Shown here in pieces: positions 30,166 through 42,972 of a stretch of 58,217 nt of DNA. The notes beneath the pieces were generated by a model. The model saw only the letters and a program-made list of their open reading frames with translations. It was not told the DNA's origin and made no database searches. The position numbers and the translations under genes were made by a program. Origin of the DNA: Hyphococcus sp. Its GTDB lineage: Bacteria; Pseudomonadota; Alphaproteobacteria; Caulobacterales; Parvularculaceae. How positions within the stretch are numbered: position 1 is the first letter of the stretch; the number at the start of each line of letters is the position of its first letter. The stretch lies in assembly GCA_021776345.1 (NCBI GenBank), contig JAJFGC010000217.1, forward strand, positions 1 to 58,217, in the 5' to 3' direction.

Positions 30166-30921
30166 ATGCTCGTTTCAAACAGCGGTCAGATAAACCGTCT
30201 GGACACCCCGATCGCCTCGCTGCCCTATAATGGCGTTTTTCGGTTTTGCGTAGCCAATCGTGCTGAAAAGCAAATCGACGACATTATCAGCCATTATAAA
30301 AAGCGCGGCGTGGAACATCTCTGGCTGGTCCACCCTACTTCGCAGCCCGCCAATCTCGACGAATTATTGAGCGCGCGCGGTCTGGTTGAAGCAGAGGTCT
30401 TCACCGGCATGGTCGTCGAACCGAAAAACCTGAAGGCTGATGCTAGCACGCCTGAAAACGTCGACATCCACGAAATCAGCGCATCCGAAGAAGATGTGAT
30501 ATTGGAGCTTGTGGCAAATCGCTGGTCTGTACCAACCGATGCGATGCCGCATTTGCAGTCTTTCTTTCGTGAAAACAATCTTGGCCGTAAAGGCTCGCCC
30601 ATGCGCGGCTGGCTGGCGACGACAAATGGCCGCCCGGTTGGCAAAGGCTTCACGCTCCGGACGGATAATATTGTCGGCCTATACGGCGTCGCCACGCAAC
30701 CGGAAGCAAGAAGCAAAGGCATCGGCAAGACGCTGTGTGCGCGCGCATTGCTGGACAGTTGCGACAGCGACGTCGATTTGCTCGTCCTTCACTCAACGCC
30801 GATCGCACACAGGTTGTACAAAAATTTTGGTTTCAGAGATGTCGCGCCTTTCAAGCTGCTCGCATCCAGCGGTGACTTCTCTTGGCGTCGCTCCATACCC
30901 GATTTTATTATCGAAATCTGA
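30166..30921 (+). CDS. GNAT family N-acetyltransferase
   Basis: VGLYGVATQPEARSKGIGKTLCARAL...LVLHSTPIAHRLYKNFGFRDV. Confidence 0.8.
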   Translation: MLVSNSGQINRLDTPIASLPYNGVFRFCVANRAEKQIDDIISHYKKRGVEHLWLVHPTSQPANLDELLSARGLVEAEVFTGMVVEPKNLKADASTPENVDIHEISASEEDVILELVANRWSVPTDAMPHLQSFFRENNLGRKGSPMRGWLATTNGRPVGKGFTLRTDNIVGLYGVATQPEARSKGIGKTLCARALLDSCDSDVDLLVLHSTPIAHRLYKNFGFRDVAPFKLLASSGDFSWRRSIPDFIIEI

Positions 30922-33108
<2,187 letters not shown>

Positions 33109-33122
33109 CTAATTTAAAACCA

Positions 33123-33213
33123 TGTCATTGCCGGATTTACTCAGACAGTTCAAACCTGACTACACTGTTTCGATTTAACTCATTGGATCACCGGAACAAG
33201 TCCGGCGATGACA
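33123..33213. repeat. Inverted pair of REP-like ends flanking a short spacer
   Basis: TGTCATTGCCGGA (33123-33135) and CCGGAACAAGTCCGGCGATGACA (33191-33213). Confidence 0.75.
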
Positions 33214-33228
33214 GGATCATTAGGCAAT

Positions 33229-34935
33229 TCAACTCGCCTTCGCCAGCTTTTTGCGTGCGGGCTTTTTCACAGGCGCACCCAGAAGTTGCTTCGCGGCGGC
33301 GCGGGCCTCATCCGTGACTTTTGCGCCGGAGAGCATACGCGCGATCTCTTCAACACGGTCTTCCGGCGTGAGACCAATGACCCGCGTCGTCGTTTGATTT
33401 TTCGTTTGCTTCTTTTCGATGCGCCAATGGCTGTCAGCGCGGGCCGCCACCTGCGGGCTGTGGGTCACCACAAGCACCTGTGCATCTTTCGCCAGCCGCG
33501 CCAAGCGTTCGCCCACCGCGTCGGCGACAGCGCCGCCGACACCCGCGTCAACTTCATCGAAAATAATGACCGTCCGGTTTTCCTTTGCCGCGAGCGCCGC
33601 TTTCATCGCCAGCACAAATCGCGAAAGCTCCCCGCCTGAAGCAATGGTTTTTAGCGGCCCCGCCGGCGCACCCGGATTGGTCGCGACCATAAACTCAATA
33701 TGATCATAGCCCGCCGATGAAGGGCTGTCAGGATCAGTCTCGATACGCGTTTCGAACTGCGCCTTGCCGAGCTTTAGCGGCGCCAGCTCACCCGCCACCG
33801 CCGCATCGAGTTTTCCGGCGGCAATCGTGCGATCCTTCGTCAGTGTCTTTGCAAGTTTTTCAAATTTAAGTTTCGCCGCCGCCGCCGCATATTCAAGATC
33901 GGTAAATGCCGCCTCGCCAAGCTCTACATCCTCGAGCGCTTTCCTTATCTTGTCGCGAAAGCCGCTAAGTTCATCCGGAGTGACGCCGTGTTTTCGGGCC
34001 TCGCCGCGCAATGCAAAAAGGCGCTCTTCGGTCTGGTCCAGCTCTTCGGGGTCGGCGCTAAATTGGCAGATCGCTCGTTCGATGGTCGCACGCCCGTCGG
34101 CCATTTCATTCAGCGCCGCATCAAGATGCGCCGCCGCCTCACGCAATGCTTCGGCCTCTGGTAATTGTGCATTCGCGCGTTGAAGGCACCGCAAACTGGC
34201 GCTGAGCTTATTGTCGATGCCGCCCTCGTCTATCGCCTTTGCGGCGCCCGCCAATTCGTCTGAGACTTTTTCCGACGCCATCAACGCTGTGCGCCGCGCC
34301 GCCAACTCGCTTTCTTCATCCGGCTGTGGATCAAGCTTTTCCAAAACGCCATAAACATGACGCAGATAATCAGCCTCGCGCGCAGCTGCGTCCCGCTCAT
34401 CTCGGCGCTCTTCCAAGGCGACTTCCGCATCCCGCCAGGCGCGCCACAACTTAGAGACATCCGCCGTTTTCTTCCGTAGACCGCCAAACTCATCAAGCAT
34501 GCCGCGATGCGCAGACGCCGACAAAAATCCGCGCCCGTCATGTTGGCCGTGTATTTCAAGCAAGGCCTCGCCGACAGTGCGCAGTATACCGATCGAAACC
34601 GGCTGATCATTGACGAAGCCGCGAGAGCGCCCATCCGTCGTCTGGATACGCCTTAAAATGATTTGATCGTCTTCGCTGGCAAGTCCGTTCTCTTCCAGCA
34701 AGGCCCATACAGGATGATTGGCGCGCGGTTCAAACGTCGCCGCGACAACGCCCTGCGCCGCGCCCTGGCGAACAGCGCCGCGGTCGGCCCTTCCGCCAAC
34801 CGCCAGGCCAAGAGCGTCAAGCAAGATAGACTTACCGGCGCCAGTCTCCCCCGTGAGCGCGGCAAGGCCGCCCGTCAGGGCCAATTGCGCCTGATCGATC
34901 AGTACAAAATCTTGAATATGCAGAACGGTCAGCAT
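33229..34935 (-). CDS. recN: DNA repair protein RecN
   Basis: MLTVLHIQDFVLIDQAQLALTGGLAALTGETGAGKSILLDALGL; TVIIFDEVDAGVGGAVADAVGERL. Confidence 0.96.
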   Translation of the reverse strand: MLTVLHIQDFVLIDQAQLALTGGLAALTGETGAGKSILLDALGLAVGGRADRGAVRQGAAQGVVAATFEPRANHPVWALLEENGLASEDDQIILRRIQTTDGRSRGFVNDQPVSIGILRTVGEALLEIHGQHDGRGFLSASAHRGMLDEFGGLRKKTADVSKLWRAWRDAEVALEERRDERDAAAREADYLRHVYGVLEKLDPQPDEESELAARRTALMASEKVSDELAGAAKAIDEGGIDNKLSASLRCLQRANAQLPEAEALREAAAHLDAALNEMADGRATIERAICQFSADPEELDQTEERLFALRGEARKHGVTPDELSGFRDKIRKALEDVELGEAAFTDLEYAAAAAKLKFEKLAKTLTKDRTIAAGKLDAAVAGELAPLKLGKAQFETRIETDPDSPSSAGYDHIEFMVATNPGAPAGPLKTIASGGELSRFVLAMKAALAAKENRTVIIFDEVDAGVGGAVADAVGERLARLAKDAQVLVVTHSPQVAARADSHWRIEKKQTKNQTTTRVIGLTPEDRVEEIARMLSGAKVTDEARAAAKQLLGAPVKKPARKKLAKAS

Positions 34936-35010
34936 TCCCGGTCCATCTTTCGACCCCGAGAGAATGTGTATCGTAGTTTGAACGGCGCTGAAAGCCGCTG
35001 GTGAAGGCCT

Positions 35011-35988
35011 TTAAAGCTCAGCCTCATTTTCAAAAACCGGCGATCCGAGATCATCCGATAGACCATCAGTATTTGGCGAAAGCGTTTCGAGTTCCTGCGC
35101 TGAAACTGATTCCAGTCCGTCAACATCATCCGGATCGAGTTCCCGCAAAATCTTGTTTGGGTCTTCTGCCTCGGGCGCTTCTTGAGATTTTTTCGGCGTG
35201 GCGGCGGCAACCAAGATATTACGCTTTTTGAAAAGCCGGTAAGAATCTTGATACCAGCGACTGCCGGGATAATTGTAGCCGAGCACAGCTGTCGCTGCGC
35301 GCGCCTCATCAATAATGCCAAGTTCAAGATAAGCTTCTGTCAATCGGTGAAGCGCCTCTGGCACATGGTTCGTGGTCTGATATTTTGTCAGCACCAGCTT
35401 AAATCTATTGATCGCTGCAATATGTTTGTTCTGGCGCAGATAAAATCGACCAACATACATTTCCTTGCCGGCAAGGTGATCATTGGTGAGGTCAAGCTTC
35501 AGCCGAGCGTCCCGCGCATATTCGGTATTGGGAAAGCGTCGGACGACGTCAGTCAACGCAGCAACGGCGTTGTCGGTATATTCCTGATCACGGCCGACAT
35601 CGCGAATGCGCTCATAATGGCATATCGCTTTTAGATAATAAGCGTAACCGGCGTCCTTGTTGCCAGGATGCAACGCAATGAACTGATCAATGGCAGTGAT
35701 CGCTTCTTCATAATCATTGTCTTGATAGTAAGCGAACGCCTTCATCAACATCGCCCGGCGGGCCCAGGCTGAATAAGGGTGCTGGCGCTCAACCTCTTCG
35801 AAGAACACAATCGCGTTGTCGTATCGCCTCTTCTTAAGCTGCGTGATCGCGCTGGCGTAGAGCTGCTCTACCGGCCGCTCGACATAGGCAAACTTCTCTT
35901 TTTTCCCACCACCGCCGCAGGCGCCAAGCCCGACGCATACCGCAATTACACCTAACCACTTGAAGACTAAAGAAAAACGAAAACTCAT
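35011..35988 (-). CDS. bamD: Outer membrane assembly lipoprotein BamD
   Basis: Lipobox GLGAC; TPR-like RRYDNAIVFFEEVERQHPYSAWARRAMLMKAFAYYQDNDYEEAITAIDQFIALHPGN. Confidence 0.92.
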   Translation of the reverse strand: MSFRFSLVFKWLGVIAVCVGLGACGGGGKKEKFAYVERPVEQLYASAITQLKKRRYDNAIVFFEEVERQHPYSAWARRAMLMKAFAYYQDNDYEEAITAIDQFIALHPGNKDAGYAYYLKAICHYERIRDVGRDQEYTDNAVAALTDVVRRFPNTEYARDARLKLDLTNDHLAGKEMYVGRFYLRQNKHIAAINRFKLVLTKYQTTNHVPEALHRLTEAYLELGIIDEARAATAVLGYNYPGSRWYQDSYRLFKKRNILVAAATPKKSQEAPEAEDPNKILRELDPDDVDGLESVSAQELETLSPNTDGLSDDLGSPVFENEAEL

Positions 35989-36053
35989 GGATATTGAACG
36001 CCTCGAATGAACCTGCCCCGCCTGTGACGTTCTAAAGCGGCGCGTTGTGGCCG

Positions 36054-36974
36054 TCAAACGGACGAATATTGCAGCAAAACAGCAGGCTGAGACACGTCTT
36101 CTGGCCGTCGGCGCTGGGATTGCGCAATCGCGCGCGCCGCGCGCGTATTGATCGTATGTCCAGGCCGTTCGGCCCGAATGGCGCCCCGTATCGGATGGCC
36201 TAACAAAAACAGATCGCCGACAAGATCGAGCGCCTTGTGCAGCACGAACTCCTGGGGATCACGCAAGGGCTGATCGTTCAATAATGATGCTCCGTCAACG
36301 ACAAGCGAGTTTTCCAGTGAGCCGCCGCGAATCAATCCGGCTTCGCGCAAGGCATCGACCTCATAAAGCCGGCAAAAGGTTCGCGACCCCACCATTCGGC
36401 TGCGCGTTTCCTCATCATCCAAATCGAGAAACAAAGACTGTTGGCCAATGAGGCAATTGCCGAAATCGATCTTGATATCGATCGTCCGCCGATCAGAGGG
36501 CTCAATCTCAATGATACTGTCACCATTTTCAACGCGAATCGACTTTGTGATGATGATCTCGTCCACAAGTTCCTGTTGCACGGTTATGCCGGCTTTTTGC
36601 AGCCCCTCGACCAAAGGCCGTGCGCTGCCGTCAAGAATCGGAATCTCTGGCCCGTAAACTTCAACGGTCGCATTATCGATCGATAAAATCGCAAGCGCCG
36701 CCATTAAATGTTCAATGGTTGAAACGGTTGCGCCGTCCATGTTTGAAAGAGTGGTGCCGTGTTCGGAACTCGCAACATTTTCCGGCGACGCGTAGATGAG
36801 CACCGAATGACGATCACCATCGCCATTCAGCCGCAGATCAGCGCGGCGGAAAACAATACCAGTGTGAACCGGCGCAGGGTTTACAATGATGCGGCACGTC
36901 TCACCGCAATGAAGGCCAACACCGGCAAACTCAGCCGGTGTTGCAAGCGTATTTTGTTGCCGCATCGCCCCCAT
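36054..36974 (-). CDS. lpxC: UDP-3-O-acyl-N-acetylglucosamine deacetylase
   Basis: QNTLATPAEFAGVGLHCGETCRI; STIEHLMAALAIL; FVLHKALDLVGDLFLLG. Confidence 0.96.
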   Translation of the reverse strand: MGAMRQQNTLATPAEFAGVGLHCGETCRIIVNPAPVHTGIVFRRADLRLNGDGDRHSVLIYASPENVASSEHGTTLSNMDGATVSTIEHLMAALAILSIDNATVEVYGPEIPILDGSARPLVEGLQKAGITVQQELVDEIIITKSIRVENGDSIIEIEPSDRRTIDIKIDFGNCLIGQQSLFLDLDDEETRSRMVGSRTFCRLYEVDALREAGLIRGGSLENSLVVDGASLLNDQPLRDPQEFVLHKALDLVGDLFLLGHPIRGAIRAERPGHTINTRAARAIAQSQRRRPEDVSQPAVLLQYSSV

Positions 36975-37110
36975 ACGCTTAACTCACTTTCACTTATGCT
37001 GCCGTTAGCCCGGCGGTATTATTGGATAATCTTACTCTACTACAATGATTTTATAAATTTCTGCAGGCTACCGTGGTCAACCTTTGTTTCACGGTGTTTC
37101 CAGCCCATAA

Positions 37111-37145
37111 AAAATGCCTCGACCGTGCATCGAGGCATTTTTATT
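37111..37145 (-). terminator. Intrinsic terminator downstream of ftsZ
   Basis: AAAAA-TGCCTCGA-CCGTGCA-TCGAGGCA-TTTTT. Confidence 0.9.
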
Positions 37146-37185
37146 ATAAAAAGCAGTTAGTTAGAGACATTCTTTGATGTTCTGG

Positions 37186-38733
37186 CTACCCTGTCTTTTT
37201 CTTTCTGAGAAAGGACGGGATCTCCAGATCGGCGTCTTCCTGATCATCAAACAGGTCACCACGTGCTCTCGTCGCCGGTTTCGACGCTTCGGGCGCGCGC
37301 GGCGGCGCAACATCCCGGTGGTCATCTCGCCCACCGCCGCCAAGAGATTTGAACATATCGACTGCGACTTCGAGCGAATGCTTTCCAAGGGACTGAGCGC
37401 CTCGGAACGGATTAGCAGCCGTTTTGGCTTCTTCTGCACCGCGAAGATTTTGGCGCATCGGCGCTGATGCAGCCGTTGGCTCGGGTTGGCGCTGAGGCAC
37501 GGCGACAGATGGACCGCCCGAACGCGCCAGGGGCTGACCAGAGGGCGAGCCTTCGGTCAACATTCGGCGGATGCGCTCATGCACATCACCGACTGGGTTC
37601 GCTTGAACGCCGGACGCTGCTGGTTGTTGGGCAGGCGCCGCTGCGGGCGTACTTGTTGGTACGGACGTCGCTGCCGTTCCTGCCGGTGAATTGACGACAA
37701 GCGGCTCACGCCATGGTTTGGCGACCGCGCCCGTATTAATTTTAACATGTGGACGGTTTTCGTTCTCTTCGACATCAATACCGGTCGCAACAACAGAGAC
37801 GCGCACACGCCCTTCGAGATCCTGATTAAACGTCGACCCGACAATGATATTTGCATCCTGATCAACTTCGGCGCGAATGCGGTTTGCCGCTTCGTCGACC
37901 TCAAACAGCGTCATGTCCATGGAGCCAGTGATGTTGATCAGCACGCCGCGCGCGCCCTTCATCGACACTTCATCAAGAAGCGGATTGGAGATCGCCGCTT
38001 CGGCTGCCTGAATGGCGCGTTTTTCCCCTTCGGCTTCGCCGGTGCCCATCATCGCTTTGCCCATCTCACTCATCACCGTGCGAACATCGGCGAAGTCGAG
38101 ATTGATGAGGCCGGGCATCACCATCAAATCGGTAATGCCGCGAACGCCGGAGTGAAGCACCTGGTCGGCCATCGCAAAAGCTTCGTGGAAGGTCGTGCGC
38201 TCATTTGCGATCGAGAACAGGTTCTGGTTCGGAATGATCAGGAGCGTATCGACATGCTTTTGCAGCTCTTCGATGCCGGCGGTCGCAATGCGCATGCGCC
38301 GCGCGCCTTCAAAATGAAATGGCTTGGTGACGTCGCCGCCCGTCAGTATGTCAAGCTCTTTCGCCGCTTTGGCGTTCACTGGCGCCGCGCCCGTCCCCGT
38401 ACCGCCGCCCATGCCGGCGGTGACGAAGATCATGTGGGCGTTGCCGACATGTTCAAGGATCTCATCGAGGGATTCTTCCGCCGCCGCGCGGCCAATATCG
38501 GGCACTGAACCTGCCCCAAGACCTTGCGTTGTCTTCACGCCAAGCTGGATTTTCTTTTCCGCTGTTGCGAGCCCGACCGCCTGCGCATCCGTATTCGCGA
38601 CCACGAATTCGACGCCTTCAAGCTGGCTTTCGATCATATTATTGACAGCGTTGCCGCCAGCGCCGCCGACGCCAATCACGGAAATGCGTGGTTTTAGTTC
38701 AGTTAGTTCAGGCACGCTCAAATTTAACGGCAT
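37186..38733 (-). CDS. ftsZ: Cell division protein FtsZ
   Basis: [25 protein letters not shown] tubulin signature; C-terminal peptide [14 protein letters not shown]. Confidence 0.98.
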   Translation of the reverse strand: MPLNLSVPELTELKPRISVIGVGGAGGNAVNNMIESQLEGVEFVVANTDAQAVGLATAEKKIQLGVKTTQGLGAGSVPDIGRAAAEESLDEILEHVGNAHMIFVTAGMGGGTGTGAAPVNAKAAKELDILTGGDVTKPFHFEGARRMRIATAGIEELQKHVDTLLIIPNQNLFSIANERTTFHEAFAMADQVLHSGVRGITDLMVMPGLINLDFADVRTVMSEMGKAMMGTGEAEGEKRAIQAAEAAISNPLLDEVSMKGARGVLINITGSMDMTLFEVDEAANRIRAEVDQDANIIVGSTFNQDLEGRVRVSVVATGIDVEENENRPHVKINTGAVAKPWREPLVVNSPAGTAATSVPTSTPAAAPAQQPAASGVQANPVGDVHERIRRMLTEGSPSGQPLARSGGPSVAVPQRQPEPTAASAPMRQNLRGAEEAKTAANPFRGAQSLGKHSLEVAVDMFKSLGGGGRDDHRDVAPPRAPEASKPATRARGDLFDDQEDADLEIPSFLRKKKTG

Positions 38734-38778
38734 GGGATGCTCCGGTTAGAACAAAATGAATAGGGACCATCCTCATGG

Positions 38779-38793
38779 TTACCCCGTTGTTAA
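38779..38793. promoter_or_regulatory. Near-consensus CtrA-type site in ftsZ upstream region
   Basis: TTAC-CCCGTTG-TTAA (minus strand TTAA-CAACGGG-GTAACC), one mismatch to TTAA-N7-TTAA. Confidence 0.5.
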
Positions 38794-38794
38794 A

Positions 38795-38799
38795 GATTC
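38795..38799. promoter_or_regulatory. GANTC (CcrM-type) site in ftsZ upstream region
   Basis: GATTC between the two CtrA-type sites. Confidence 0.55.
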
Positions 38800-38821
38800 G
38801 TTCAGAACCCTTTCCAAATGG

Positions 38822-38836
38822 TTAACGGCTCCTTAA
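38822..38836. promoter_or_regulatory. Perfect CtrA-type full site upstream of ftsZ
   Basis: Minus strand TTAA-GGAGCCG-TTAACCAT. Confidence 0.65.
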
Positions 38837-38842
38837 CGAACC

Positions 38843-40114
38843 CTAAAATTTTTGACGGAGCCACGCTTCGACGCCGCCAAACAATGCAGGCTTGGTTAAG
38901 GAATGAGGTGATTGGCGCGCTGCGCCAAGGGCAAAATGGTCATCCCCCGAAGAATTTATAAAACATTGGATGACCCCGACGCAGGCGGCAAAGCCGGCGG
39001 CGGTCGCGACATCCGGGGCGCCAGGAAGGGTCATGGGGCGTCCCAGTCGCGTTTTCATCGAAAGCGTTTTTTCTGCGATCTCGCGCGCGCCCACCAAGAG
39101 GCTGCCGCCGCCGGTAATCACCGCCCGGCGCAATCCACTTTGATCAACACAGGCTTGCGGCAATTGCTGCAGGACTAACTCGAAGATTTCTTCCATCCGT
39201 GGAATAATCACTTCACACAGATCGGCGCGTGAAGCCCGCGAATAGGCGTGGCTGTCGCCAAGCTGCGGGAAATCGATCGCGCGGTGTTCATCGCCCGGCC
39301 CGATCAGCGCCGCGCCATACAAAGTTTTAATGCGCTCGGCCTGCGCCAATGGCGCGCCAAAGATCTGCGCAATGTCTTTTGTGATATGGCTGCCGCCGAT
39401 CGCAACCCCGCCGCAATCAATCAGAGCGCCATTGTCATAAACGGCATAGCTCGTCGATTGAGCGCCAATATCAATCATAATGACGCCAAGATCTTTTTCA
39501 TCTTCGATCAGCGTTGCTTCCGCCGCCGCAATCGGGCTGGCGACAAACTCATCAATCGCAAGACCGGACCGCTCAACCAGCGTTGAAAGATTATCAAGAA
39601 CGCTCTGACGCAGGCTGACGCCTAGCATCTGCACCGATAAAACGCCGCCATTCAACCCAATGGGGTCGCTGAAAACGCTTTCACCATCGAGCGTATAAGC
39701 AATCGGCAATGCATGGAGCGCGGTATAATCCGCGGCGGCGGCAAGTTGAGCGCCTTCGCTCAGACAATCTTCGACATCTTCCTGGGTGACGACGCCATCG
39801 GTAACGTCAAGGTCAACCCCGATGCGCCGCGTGCGTAAGGCCCGGCCCGGCGCTGTTACCGATACACGATCGATCCGGAAATCGGCCATGCGCTCGGCCG
39901 CGGCAACTGCTTTTCGAATATTGAGTTCGAGCTGGTCAGGTGACGCCGCCCCGCGCGGCCTCATCATCGACCCATGGTGGCCAACGCCGACAATTTCAGC
40001 ATGCGCCGCAAAACCCGGCTCATGACTGATCCGCGCGATAAAACACGATACTTTCGAGGCGCCGATATCGAGCGCTGCAACATGGATATTGTCTTTTCGG
40101 CGGGGACGAAACAT
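38843..40114 (-). CDS. ftsA: Cell division protein FtsA
   Basis: NIHVAALDIGASKVSCFIAR; VIMIDIGAQSTSYAVYDNGALIDCGGVAIGGSHITKDIA. Confidence 0.96.
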   Translation of the reverse strand: MFRPRRKDNIHVAALDIGASKVSCFIARISHEPGFAAHAEIVGVGHHGSMMRPRGAASPDQLELNIRKAVAAAERMADFRIDRVSVTAPGRALRTRRIGVDLDVTDGVVTQEDVEDCLSEGAQLAAAADYTALHALPIAYTLDGESVFSDPIGLNGGVLSVQMLGVSLRQSVLDNLSTLVERSGLAIDEFVASPIAAAEATLIEDEKDLGVIMIDIGAQSTSYAVYDNGALIDCGGVAIGGSHITKDIAQIFGAPLAQAERIKTLYGAALIGPGDEHRAIDFPQLGDSHAYSRASRADLCEVIIPRMEEIFELVLQQLPQACVDQSGLRRAVITGGGSLLVGAREIAEKTLSMKTRLGRPMTLPGAPDVATAAGFAACVGVIQCFINSSGDDHFALGAARQSPHSLTKPALFGGVEAWLRQKF

Positions 40115-40149
40115 GGGGTGCGTCAGACTGTTTATTTAAAGCTCTATTG

Positions 40150-41007
40150 TTATTTTATTCCCTCGGAAAGGTCTTTCTCGCCGGCGCCCTTTTCCCGGTA
40201 AACCAAATGATCGGGATTGCGCAGATCAATATATTCCAGCGGCCGTCCGAGGAGGCCATAGGTATCATCAAGCAAGGCCAAATCGCGGGCGGCTTTTTTA
40301 TAACCGGATTCCGGAAACTTGATATCAGCGCCCGATTTCAGCCTGAGGTTCCAGCGCCGGTCACTCACCCGGATGAGCGCGGCGGCCTCCCCCCACAATG
40401 CCGGCTCACCGCGCAACGCTTGCAACATGCCCGACGCTGATGCCGGTGCGCCGGCGCCGACAATCAGCGGCAGATTGGAATATTCGTAGGCGTCGATCTC
40501 GCGGATAATGGCGCCGTTTTGGTCGATCAGATGCATCGCGCCGGAAAGTTGCCATACCGCGGCGGGCACGCGCTCGCGCACCGAAACATGCACCGTGTTT
40601 GGCCATAGTCGCGACACCGCGGCGGACCGGACCCAGCCCAATTCTTCAACGCGGGCTTGCGCTCTATAAGGATCGAAATTCAAAAGCGACGACCCGATCA
40701 CCGGACCAAGCGCCGAGAGGATTTCGCTTTCGTTGGCGTTTTCAAATCCCTTGGCGGTGATCCGGCGCACCTCAAAACCGGCGCCGACTGCCACATTATC
40801 GATACTGCGGGCGACCCGCTCACCCGCCAGCCCGACATACCCGCCAGACCACAAGATAACAGCGCCGATAAGGCTCACGACGGTGAGCCCCGCCGCCGCC
40901 GCTATCGTGTAACGAGAAAAGGCCTCCTGAAAATTTGACAGCAAGCCGGTCGATTTCGCCTTGGTAGACTTGCGTTTGCGCGTTGTCTTCTTTTTCACCT
41001 TAGACAT
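40150..41007 (-). CDS. ftsQ: Cell division protein FtsQ
   Basis: Single TM plus POTRA-like [21 protein letters not shown]; position in division cluster. Confidence 0.92.
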   Translation of the reverse strand: MSKVKKKTTRKRKSTKAKSTGLLSNFQEAFSRYTIAAAAGLTVVSLIGAVILWSGGYVGLAGERVARSIDNVAVGAGFEVRRITAKGFENANESEILSALGPVIGSSLLNFDPYRAQARVEELGWVRSAAVSRLWPNTVHVSVRERVPAAVWQLSGAMHLIDQNGAIIREIDAYEYSNLPLIVGAGAPASASGMLQALRGEPALWGEAAALIRVSDRRWNLRLKSGADIKFPESGYKKAARDLALLDDTYGLLGRPLEYIDLRNPDHLVYREKGAGEKDLSEGIK

Positions 41008-41921
41008 GAAGCGTCCTCCGTTATCCAGGCGCAGAGTTCAGGAAACGAAATCCCGAGATGCGCCGCCTGCTCCGGCGCCAGCGAGGTGGCGGTGAGGCCG
41101 GGCTGTGTGTTCACTTCAAGACAGAAAAGCTGCTCGCCGTCTGCTGCTTCATCATAACGGAAGTCTGCTCGGGAAAGCCCGCGGCAACCAAGGGAGTGAT
41201 GGGCGCGCAGCGCAAGATCGAGGCACCGTTCCGTCACGGCATCGGGCAAGTCCGCGGGCAACACATGTGTCGATCCGCCATCGGCGTATTTTGCTTCGTA
41301 ATCATAAAACTTCAGCGCGGTCGTAATCTCGGTAACACAAAGCGCGCGATCGCCCATGACTGCCACTGTCAACTCGCGACCAGGGATAAATTTTTCAACC
41401 AGCACGTCCTCGCCGAGCGACCAGTCTTTGCTGGTAAGCTCGGACGGCGGCCGGTTGTCGCCTTCGCGTACAATATAAACACCAACCGATGAGCCTTGGG
41501 CGTTTGGCTTGACCACATAAGGCGGTTTCATCACATGACCGCCCGCGGCGTCTTCGCGCGAAACAATTTTGCCGTGGGGCGACGGAATGCCCGCATCTTC
41601 AAACACAGCCTTGGCCCGTTGTTTATCCATCGCCAGCGCCGACGCCAGAACACCTGAATGCGTATACGGAAGGTCCAGGACTTCAAAGAGCCCCTGAACG
41701 CAGCCGTCCTCGCCCCATTGTCCGTGCAACGCATTAAAAACCGCGTCTGGGTTTGCGGCTTGCAATTGCGCGGCAAGATCGCGGCCCGCATCAATTTCCA
41801 CCGGCTCATAGCCGGCCTTGCTCAGCGCCTTCGCCGCCGCCGCGCCGGAATCGAGCGAGACCTCGCGCTCCGGCGACCAGCCGCCTTTTAAAACAGCGAT
41901 GCGATTATACTTCTTTGTCAC
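40995..41921 (-). CDS. ddl: D-alanine--D-alanine ligase
   Basis: [35 protein letters not shown]-type ATP-grasp; GTG start at 41921 gives a GTGA overlap with the murB stop. Confidence 0.94.
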   Translation of the reverse strand: MTKKYNRIAVLKGGWSPEREVSLDSGAAAAKALSKAGYEPVEIDAGRDLAAQLQAANPDAVFNALHGQWGEDGCVQGLFEVLDLPYTHSGVLASALAMDKQRAKAVFEDAGIPSPHGKIVSREDAAGGHVMKPPYVVKPNAQGSSVGVYIVREGDNRPPSELTSKDWSLGEDVLVEKFIPGRELTVAVMGDRALCVTEITTALKFYDYEAKYADGGSTHVLPADLPDAVTERCLDLALRAHHSLGCRGLSRADFRYDEAADGEQLFCLEVNTQPGLTATSLAPEQAAHLGISFPELCAWITEDASCLR

Positions 41922-42838
41922 GCTGCCGGCTCTCCGATCCGCTTGATTTCCCATCTCAACTCAACCCCTGTCCGGGTTAAGACATCCTTACGAAGCGACT
42001 CGACCAATTCTTCGAGATCCGTCGCGCTCGCCTCGCCGCGATTGATCATGAAATTACAATGCTGTTTGGAGACCTGCGCATCGCCGACAATGCGGCCCCG
42101 CCCGCCAATCTCGTCGATCAGCTGCCATGATTTGCGGCCGCCGGAAAGCTCAAGGTCCGGGTTGGCGAAGGTCGACCCACCAGTGCGCTCGCGGATTGGC
42201 TGAGTAGTTTCCCGCCTTTCCATGATCTCGGCCATGCGCGCCTCGATCGCGGCGGGATCATCGCCATGACCTTCGAACAATGCGCTGGTAAAAATAAGAT
42301 CGCCGTTGGCGCCGCTATGGCGGTAGGAAAAACCCATATCCTTGTTTGAAAGGACATGGCGCTTGCCCTTACGATCATAAGCAACCGCCTCGACAAGCAC
42401 ATCTTTGGTCTCACCGCCATAAGCGCCAGCGTTCATCCGAAGCGCGCCGCCGATGGTTCCGGGGACGCCGCGATAAAACTCAAGCCCGGCAACGCCCGCC
42501 GCGCCTGCGCGCTTTGCAACCTGTGCGTCGAGCACAGCGGCGCCCGCCCGCACTCGCAACCCGTCAATCTCAATTTTGCCGAACGGCGCGCCAAGACGAA
42601 TAACCACGCCGCGCACACCGCCGTCGCGCACCAGCAGGTTGGAGCCGACACCGACCGGATAAACGGGAATGTCCTTGTCGAGATTTTTTAAAAAATCGCC
42701 AAGATCATCTTCATCCGCCGGCGAAAACAACACATCCGCCGGCCCACCAACACGGAACCAGGTGAGCGCCGACAGGTCCGCGTTCTCAATATATTTCCCA
42801 CGGACGGTCGGCAATTCATGTTCGGAAATTTTTTTCAT
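41918..42838 (-). CDS. murB: UDP-N-acetylenolpyruvoylglucosamine reductase
   Basis: [46 protein letters not shown] 42838. Confidence 0.96.
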   Translation of the reverse strand: MKKISEHELPTVRGKYIENADLSALTWFRVGGPADVLFSPADEDDLGDFLKNLDKDIPVYPVGVGSNLLVRDGGVRGVVIRLGAPFGKIEIDGLRVRAGAAVLDAQVAKRAGAAGVAGLEFYRGVPGTIGGALRMNAGAYGGETKDVLVEAVAYDRKGKRHVLSNKDMGFSYRHSGANGDLIFTSALFEGHGDDPAAIEARMAEIMERRETTQPIRERTGGSTFANPDLELSGGRKSWQLIDEIGGRGRIVGDAQVSKQHCNFMINRGEASATDLEELVESLRKDVLTRTGVELRWEIKRIGEPAA

Positions 42839-42850
42839 TTCTCGCCGCCC

Positions 42851-42880
42851 TTTCCCGCGAAAGTGGGAATCCAGCCAGCA
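42851..42880. repeat. Short dispersed-repeat-like palindrome in murB leader
   Basis: TTTCCCGCGAAAGTGGGAATCCAGCC, resembling the widespread 'TTCCCGC..GCGGGAA' intergenic repeat type. Confidence 0.45.
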
Positions 42881-42972
42881 AATAATGACGCACAAATCGC
42901 GACGTTTTCTATACACTGGTCCCCTACTTGCGCGGAGGTAAGCGGGTTATGAATCAAACAAGGAAGCACTGG

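Noticed and set aside
42839-42916. N-terminal extension of MurB ([26 protein letters not shown])
   Set aside because: Translation of a dispersed-repeat-like palindrome; the conserved MurB start fits ATG at 42838.
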